Shown here piece after piece: positions 57,453-64,000 of a stretch of 64,000 bases of DNA (position 1 is the stretch's first letter; each line of letters begins with the position of its first letter). A program made the position numbers and the translations under genes. The DNA lies in assembly GCA_963565915.1 (NCBI GenBank), contig OY751487.1:1798001-1862000 (forward strand), in the 5' to 3' direction. Origin of the DNA: Entoloma clypeatum. Its lineage: Eukaryota; Basidiomycota; Agaricomycetes; Agaricales; Entolomataceae. Below the pieces are notes generated by a model. It did no database searches. It saw only the letters and a list, made by a program, of their open reading frames with translations, and was not told where the DNA came from.

Positions 57453-60134
57453 TCATTTTTTCTTTGAATCCCTCACACTGAAGACCAGCAAATCCTCGTC
57501 CTCCAAATTGTAGCAGGCAATAGAGGTCGAGTTCGTGAGCATCTTCCCCTGATACGAGATCCTGATCTGGGAGAAAGGCACCGCACCGCCTGTGTGCTGC
57601 ACGATACGATCTCGAAGGGTTGACACCAACAAATTGAGTGGCAAATCCGGGATAGTGACCACCCGCCCATCGAGCTTCCATTCAGGTCTCGACGGGTCAT
57701 TCGGAAGCTGTACTTGGAGGGAAATTGGATGCTGATTCTTTCGTTTCAGTATTTGTACAAGCTGCAGAAATAGGACAACTCACAGGGTGCATGGCGATCC
57801 AGTCTGCTTCCGGGTAGACCTGCCCACCAGGCAATTTTGCAACTCGTTGCCGTTTAGCAGGAGGCAACTCTTCTACGCCGTCCATCTGATCTGCGGATCG
57901 AACCTGACCGGCTTGTGCTTGGAGGGCTCCATTTGCAGCTGCGAGAGCTGCCATACGAGAAGGGTGCATTCCAGGAGCCGGAGGCTGATATCCAAATGGC
58001 TGTGCCGCATCCATGCCTTGGTAATGCAAAGGCGGTAGCATGACAGGTGGTGGTTGGTTAGTATACACAGATGCTGGTTGCGGTCCGGATGAAACCGTGG
58101 CAGCCTGATACGCTCCCGAATTGACCGAGGCTTGAGGCGGCGGTGGGAGAGAGGCAGGGGGTGGCGGCAGCGTTGTTAGCGGCGGCGGGACTGCAGCGGG
58201 CCCAATGCCAGGTCCAATCGCATTCGCATCTTGACTGTGGTGAAACGTCAGAATATATCTTCTTTCTGAATGGGGAACTCACGGTCCAAGACCCTTTGCA
58301 CGATGGATGGCAGCAATCTGTTCGTCGAAATTGACATTCGTCGAAAACTTGTCCAGCGTGTTCGCCTTGGATGCTGTATGACCGTCCCAGACGACTTTTT
58401 CCCTCTCCTTGCGCCTCTCGCGCTCTTCCTCCTCTTCCTGTTTCCTCCGTTCTTCGTCTGCTTCTGCACCAAAAATGTCCACACGTGTACGAGCGAGGTT
58501 CTTGAGGGACGACACTACATTGGCGCCGCGTTGCAACTCGGAAGCTTGCGCCTTGCGGGCTTCAAGAACGTCCCGCTGCTCCTTCCATCGAGGGTCCAAG
58601 AGTTCGATACGCATGTGCTCTTGCAATTCGTCGACGGGAATCTGTTGCCCACAAATCGTACACGTGGTCATGGCAGCCTTCGCATTCTTTCCACCCACTA
58701 GAAATATACAGTTAGGACGTGCAAAATCTTCACGCGGTGCGAGTGCTCACATTTGGGAATGTAGTCCGTCCGAATCTTCATTGGACCAGCGGTGTTGACA
58801 GAGCTCGCCTGTAGCTCTTGTGCACGGGCGATTTCTCTTGCGCGTTCCTCCGTTTCGCGTTTCTGTCTCGCTTTTATGTCCTCTGATTCGTCCTCGCTCT
58901 CTTCCATTGCACCCTCATCCTCGTCCTGGAAATTTGGACCAGCAGTGCCAACAGCAGCTGCCGCCTCAGCTTCCGCTGCCGCCTGGCGAGCACGATGGGC
59001 CTCGACGTCCTCGGCGGTATTCTCCATAATCATAGCAGCCATGCGTTTCTGAGCCAAGGTCATGTTCTCGACTTCCTGTACATTCATAGGAGGAGGAAGC
59101 TCCGAGTTTGCGTCCATTGCTGTGAACTCGATGGTCTGCACAATTGCATAGTCATGCCAGTCAATCTCAGCAAACGCGACTAAAGAAGCGAGGAAGAAAC
59201 CGCATTAGTGATTGTTACGAATTGCAAAGGTTTTGAGTGAAACGCACTTCGCTCCGCCTCTTGATCATCCTGCCGCTTCTTGTCCTTCTCGCGCTTGTTC
59301 TTCTCCCATCTGGCATGCTTCCTCGCCATCTCAAGTATCTTCCAACACCCCCCATCCTGCGTCCGCTCCTTCAGCTGTTCCAACACCTCTTTGTTAGGGT
59401 GTAGTATTTTTGTATACTGCTCCACCAACCGATTGAAATACCCGAATAACGAGTGGGTCGGTCGGAGGAAGTCGAACTGATAGTTGCGACCCTCGCGTGC
59501 AGAGAGATTGGCGAGGAAACTTCGACCCCTTTGTGCGGTGAAAAGTGCAGTCAGTTTCATGATGTCCCTGGAGGAGACGAGATTTCATCAGCTAGCCGGA
59601 ATATTTGACAAGGAAAAAGACGCACAGATCAATGCTGCTAATATTAGGAAGGTCCATGATGAACTCTGGAGGAGGGGGCTCCACACCAACATCGACGAGC
59701 TCTGCAACCGGAGAACAATCTTTCCCGTCTCCTTTCTTCTCGACAGAAGGATCATCACCAAGGTCTCCCTGTGCTATTTTCTCCATCCGGTGTCGGTAGT
59801 ATGCATGGTAGGGGTCCGCAGGATTGAGGAAAGAGAACTTGGGATCAGACCGCTGTCCCTCTCGAATTTTATCCTCGAACTGTGGCGGATTTGCAGAACG
59901 AGCCACGAACAAAGCAGTCCTGTCGATAACGGCTGCACGGAAGATTAGAAGGGCCGAACGGGAAGAATGTAGCTACGTACACTTTATTTCAGGTGGCGGT
60001 AGGATGAGGCCGCTGGAGAACCTGAGAGAGGCGGGTCCCGTTGCTGCGCCCGAGCCAAGATCCATGTCGACATCGACGTCGACTGCGCCATTGATGTGGA
60101 CGCCGTTGGGTGCAGATTGCAAGACGGTAGTCAT
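57453..60134 (-). CDS. PRP21: Splicing factor 3A subunit 1 (SF3A1/Prp21)
   Basis: U2 snRNP component needed for branch-site recognition. The ATG at 60134 gives MTTVLQSAPNGVHINGAVDV, then two SURP domains: VIDRTALFVARSANPPQFED with KFSFLNPADPYHAYYRHRME, and DIMKLTALFTAQRGRSFLAN with NYQFDFLRPTHSLFGYFNRL. Next WHDYAIVQTIEF, VENMTLAQKRMAAMIMENTA, a charged region (EDEGAMEESEDESEDIKARQ), and TTCTICGQQIPVDELQEHMR, ELLDPRWKEQRDVLEARKAQ. A Pro-rich linker leads to the C-terminal ubiquitin-like domain (VVTIPDLPLNLLVSTLRDRI, IRISYQGKMLTNSTSIACYN, EDEDLLVFSVRDSKKK). Complete in domain order. Its start codon is 72 bp from that of divergent MRPL31. Confidence 0.95.
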
Positions 60135-60206
60135 GGTTGGGGTAGAAAGTGCGGAGACACGCAATTTCAGTCTTTTTCTCACGGTCGATTTCCTTCCTGA
60201 ACACCA

Positions 60207-60679
60207 ATGTTGGGCGCGTTTCGGCCGTCTCATGTAAATCTCTCTGGTCTGCTCTGGTGATTTGAGTTTCTTGGTTCAACCGCGATGTAGCTTGACAGCC
60301 ATCATAGGAAGACACCATGGAAATTATCGGTTACGCGCAAAGCCAATGCTCGAGCTCGGCTGAAGAAAGTCGATGCAGTCATAGAAGCCGTGAGGGCCAG
60401 CGGTGTTCAGTGCGGTGCTCTCGTGCGTGGCCCTCGCCTTCTCCCTGCTAATGGGTCCCAATGACTTCGGAACCAGCATCGAGCTCTGGAACTCCCCAAA
60501 GAACATGAAATGCCCGCTCGTGACAAATACACAATATTTTCACCGTCGGCAAAAGGTTACCGTAAAGGCATTCATAAGGTCCCCAAGTGGACAAGGGTAT
60601 GTAGTTACCCCAGTTATTCCAGACGAAGCTAACCACAGCCCCGCAGCTCACACATAGAACTAATCCGAAGGGTTTCTAA
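60207..60679 (+). CDS. MRPL31: Mitochondrial large-subunit ribosomal protein MrpL31 (mL60)
   Basis: Fungal-specific mitoribosomal protein. Four exons give 105 residues: [95 protein letters not shown] and [10 protein letters not shown]. The GLLWKTPW start, SxTRKAN, PKE-EMPx[18 protein letters not shown] and terminal NPKGF are the MrpL31 signature, and length agrees. Introns: about 60256-60308, 60420-60469 and 60600-60646, all GT..AG. It was split so finely that no single frame shows it. Confidence 0.9.
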
Positions 60680-60725
60680 TTAACGAACATTGTATTCATA
60701 CCACTGGTTTCCCCGTTGGGCTACC

Positions 60726-61833
60726 CTAGAAAATGACCACCTGAATCCTGCCCTGCTTTATGGCCTTCTGAACCGCGGACCCTCCCAGGACAGTCCTGAA
60801 AACCTCGTCCCTCGTTTCTGGAATGTCAAGAAGACTTCTCTTCTTGGCATCTTGGTATGTCGTGTCCAGCATTATGTGGGAAAGTGCAGAGACAGTCAAA
60901 GCATCTACGCAGCAACAGCTCTGAGTGGTGAAATGACGAGTAATCCTACACACGAAACGCACCCGTTTCACAAAGCAATTTTCCGACACGGCCTGGCGTA
61001 CCCACGGCTGCACCAACCTTTGTCCGTTTCAGATAAGCCACATGTTCACTGAGCTTGAAGTGTTTTGCAAACAGTTTTGCGACCTCACCACCCTTCTCGC
61101 CCCTTAACCTCTTGTCTTTCAGTACTCGCGTGACGTCTGCTACCCGCAATGCTGCTCCCGTTACGAAGAGCAAAGTCGGGGCCCCATTGCTTTTGGACTT
61201 TTGGGATAATCGGGTGTGAAGAGATGGGATTGCTTCATTGGTGTCAGACATGTGAAGCTGTCGGCATTGAGGGATGACATACTCTTGATGACGAACTCCA
61301 CGAGTTGATCCAGCGTCCGGGGACCAGTCCATGTTGTGGTATCCGCTATCGATGTTACTGTCTACCTGTCAATATAAGAATAATGTACACGAAGGAGACG
61401 GTGTTCACTACCTGGTATTCGGATGTCCTCGAGTTCCAAGGCTGTCATTTTGGAAAATGTCCTTGCCTGTTTGGCGGCCAGGAAGTCTGATAATTCGGTG
61501 GGGGATTGTGCTGCGACTGAATTGGCAATAACGACATTAGTCGTCTCAACCAGTTTACGTTTCTTTCTGAACATCAGGGAATCTGCTGTTCGTGAGGATA
61601 GAAGGACGAACCTTTGCTTTTCTCTCTTTCTCCTTCTCTCTCCGCTTCCGCTTCTTTTGCGCAGCGGGGGATGAAAGATCAGCAGTGAGTTCATTCCGTT
61701 CTTCTTCCTCGCCGCTAACGTCATTTTCATCGGAGAAGAAGCCGCCTTCTGGTACCGTCTCGTTGTCCGAAAGAGCCACAAGATCGTCTATGACAAAGTC
61801 ATCGTCCAGATCATCCCCTCCTCCTTGATGCAT
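60726..61833 (-). CDS. CMS1: Cms1-like 90S pre-ribosome protein
   Basis: Helicase-like protein of the U3-containing 90S pre-ribosome, in the nucleolus. The ATG at 61833 gives MHQGGGDDLDDDFVIDDLVA, an acidic and then basic nuclear-type segment (AAQKKRKRREKEKERKAK), KLVETTNVVIANSVAAQSPT, ELSDFLAAKQARTFSKMTAL and ELEDIRIP. After splicing the core is APTLLFVTGAALRVADVTRV, AKLFAKHFKLSEHVAYLKRT and KVGAAVGTPGRVGKLLCET, the degenerate helicase 'GTPxR' motif of Cms1; then SHIMLDTTYQDAKKRSLLDI and VFRTVLGGSAVQKAIKQGRI. The stop is at 60726. Length and order fit the family; it lacks a full DEAD-box motif set, as usual. Confidence 0.88.
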
Positions 61834-61933
61834 GTTGTCAGGAAAGAGGTCGAAATTCCGCGCACGTGACGAGAGATACTCACCCTCGACAGTGCTGAGT
61901 GTCTTGCGACTCGGGTCTTTGGTTTCTAGAGTG

Positions 61934-63355
61934 ATGTTCCTTGGAGAAGCCCAACGCCTTTGGCAGCTTTCAGTTCATGCCGCGTGGATCAGGGCTTCTC
62001 CGGAAAAGTGCATCATTTGGGCTACGGCCCTAGTTGTGGCAACGTGCTTTTTGAAATGGTGTTATAAGCCGTTCGTCCAACGCGATAACCCTGTCTCCCC
62101 CTCTCAATCGAATTGCTCAAAGTCCAAGTCTCAAAAGAAGCGTCGGACCAAACGTCCATCCCCCGACCATACATCACCTTCCAGTTCTCCACAGGCCATG
62201 CGCTACCCTCGCCAAACTCGCCCTTTGAGAAAACTGCTGAACCCAACTCCAATACCAACCCAACCTCCAGCAGAGAGATCTAAGCAGCCCTGCGAAGCGT
62301 TTCTCGTTCTCGATGTCGAGGCGACTTGCCAGGAAGGCACCGACTTCAATTTTCCGAATGAAATCATTGTTCGTGACACACGCTTGACCGTGTTTTATGC
62401 TTACCGCCCTCAGGAATTTCCTGTCTGCTTGATGCGATGGAAGGACAGATCCGACGACGGCACAGCTAGTCAGCTCGAAATCGTTGAAGAATTCCGCAGT
62501 TTTGTTCAGCCATCCTGGCGCCCTCTTCTTTCAGAGTTCTGCACAAACCTCACTGGTATAACACAAGTTTGTACACTTCGTCTTTCGTAAATCTTGAACA
62601 GACACATGAACTGTTGTTCCAGGAACAAGTAAATGCCGCCCCTTTCTTTCCTGAAGTCCTGCAGTCTTTGCGGAAATTCTTGGTCAAGCATGGATTGATT
62701 GACGACGCGACGGGAGAACGCCTCGTCCGTTTTTGCTGGTGCAGTGATGGCCCTTTCGATGTCAGGGATTTCGTGGTCAAGCAATGTTTCATATCCAAGG
62801 TTGTCATAAAGCACTTGGCTGTCAACAGTCGTTTCTAATGTTGTCTCCCAAGATTCCAATGCCAAGTTGGATACAAGGTGATATTATTGATGTCCGAACG
62901 GCTGTGCTGGACTGGTTACACTCTCAAGAACCAATCACCTGTGTGGCAGCAACCCGTGTATGTTTTCTCATGTTTAAAAAAACATTACAAACACTCATCT
63001 TTGACAAGATGTGGACTGGGCCCAGACGTCGCACCCTGAACATCCCAGCCCAGCTCAAGGTACTCGGATTAACCAGTTTCCAGGGGAGACAGCATAGTGG
63101 CATTGATGTCAGTACGCTTGACTACCTGTCGTCTCGCTCTCACCTGACCTCCGATGCTTGCAGGATACCCGCAATATTGCGAGAATAATTACCGAACTTG
63201 CTCGAAGGGGGATCTCCCTATATCCGAATACCGCCGTTCACCCCAACAGGCGATGGCAGTGGATGGGGAAACGCGGTCAGATCCTAGAGGATCATTGGCC
63301 GTCTAAAGGGCTTAATTTGATGGTGGCTCTCCCGACTCCGATCCTTGCCAATTAG
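61934..63355 (+). CDS. Eri1-type 3'-5' exonuclease (DEDDh) with N-terminal membrane helix
   Basis: RNase T/DnaQ-fold exonuclease of the ERI1 family, which trims 3' ends of small RNAs, histone mRNA or 5.8S rRNA. The preferred ATG at 61934 gives MFLGEAQRLWQLSVHAAWIR and a hydrophobic segment (CIIWATALVVATCFLKW), then a basic, Ser/Pro-rich linker. The nuclease starts EAFLVLDVEATCQEGTDFNF, PNEII-EFPVCLMRW with the first acidic pair (DxE), then FVQPSWRPLLSEFCTNLTGI, FCWCSDGPFDVRDFVVKQCF and FQGRQHSGIDDTRNIARIIT, which has the catalytic His and last Asp. It ends AHPTPILAN-like after RWQWMGKRGQILED. The frame is open back to an ATG at 61832, overlapping the CMS1 start. Introns include 62369-62413. 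A membrane-anchored Eri1 is unusual; the helix is an inference. Confidence 0.85.
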
Positions 63356-64000
63356 CCCCATGCCTCGCGACACTTGGTTGTGCTGGCACGGGGCCTCCAT
63401 TTTACCCTGCACCTTAAACCGGTAATGCGGTTTCGCTCTTCCCGTTCACTTCAAAACAATAGTGGCCGATCACACCCCAACTATGCCTCATAGTATCGAA
63501 CTCAATATTGGGTTGAACCCCATTTCCCCATACTAATCACCAACGTGGCCTCCTTCATATGGATTTGGAGCCACGTTATCCTGCCTACTGCGGAATATTA
63601 CAGGGAGCGATAGAAGTTGAAACTTTGCCTGTACCCCTGCACCAACCTCCCTATCAAGCCTTGAGAACAAGCCCAAACCTCGGCGACCCGTTCTCCACCA
63701 CGGACGCAGTCGCATACTATGTATTCGGAAGTTCATCTTGTATATCAACTTTTTCGTTCATCGGCGATCTTTTTCTTCAATGTTGCCCTCATGTACTTAT
63801 GTGTCTTGTCTACGTCTCTCGCTTTCCTTGTTGGTACATTCCAACTGTGGTCTTGTCGATTCCCTCCTCATATTGTGGAACTTGCTATTAGTGTAAAATA
63901 AAACGTGTTGTACAACAGTGCGGGGAGTTAATGTCAATTCTTGAGACAGAAGGAGTGCACTTAGGTCGTAAAGTGGTCCAACTAACAACATGAGCTAACC
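63356..64000. other. Right-hand end of window, no gene recognised
   Basis: About 645 bp after the exonuclease gene. A true-ATG frame at 63559-63891 (MDLEPRYPAYCGILQGAIEV) is present but shows no domain; the alternative frame upstream of it reads TNVASFIWIWSHVILPTAEY. Part of a gene running off the window is possible. Confidence 0.35.

Overview
The window is nuclear DNA of a filamentous basidiomycete, most likely an Agaricomycete. The genes are protein-coding, split by many introns of roughly 48-60 nt with GT..AG borders, lie on both strands with very short spacers, and give best recognisable matches to fungal housekeeping families. I see no bacterial operons, no CRISPR, no intact transposon and no convincing tRNA or rRNA gene. 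There is one run of 200 N at 45451-45650.

Layout, left to right. 1-8.6 kb: SCF F-box/WD40 sulphur regulator (Met30/SconB, cut by the left edge), GSK3 kinase, an MFS drug-type transporter and tRNase Z. 8.7-13.3 kb: an SPFH/band-7 protein, ATG8 and an orphan membrane protein. 13.3-21.2 kb: a Rad57/XRCC3-type recombinase, HID1, the ESCRT-II subunit Vps22 and the small subunit of DNA polymerase delta. 21.4-33 kb is a metabolic and mitochondrial stretch: glutamate decarboxylase, a 4HBT thioesterase, proteasome beta subunit Pre1, PET100, a serine/threonine dehydratase, CMC2, transketolase, QCR7 and nucleoside diphosphate kinase. 33.6-44.8 kb: an Est1/Smg6 PIN nuclease, a fused dethiobiotin synthetase-DAPA aminotransferase, the APC/C activator Cdc20, and two tandem short-chain dehydrogenases. 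45-55 kb: a gap-interrupted NYN-domain gene, a class I histone deacetylase, the GPI-anchor enzyme Mcd4, a full-length NYN plus LOTUS-like gene and mitoribosomal Mrp10. 55-64 kb: Ubc6, an orphan ORF, splicing factor SF3A1/Prp21, mitoribosomal MrpL31, Cms1 and an Eri1-type exonuclease.

There is no single pathway cluster. Several small nuclear genes for mitochondria (PET100, CMC2, QCR7, MRP10, MRPL31) are scattered through it, three of them within 7 kb. At least seven head-to-head pairs have start codons only 60-185 bp apart and probably share promoters. CMC2, MRP10 and MRPL31 consist of short exons and had to be assembled by hand from splice signals; their cysteine spacing or family motifs support the models.

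The most unusual items are the pair of NYN genes (the complete one has altered active-site neighbours, the truncated one keeps the canonical motif), two probable GC-AG introns, a 20-nt micro-exon in HID1, the BioD-BioA fusion, a changed C-box in Cdc20, and a tight tandem dehydrogenase duplication. Exon borders given here were read by eye and have not been tested against transcripts.
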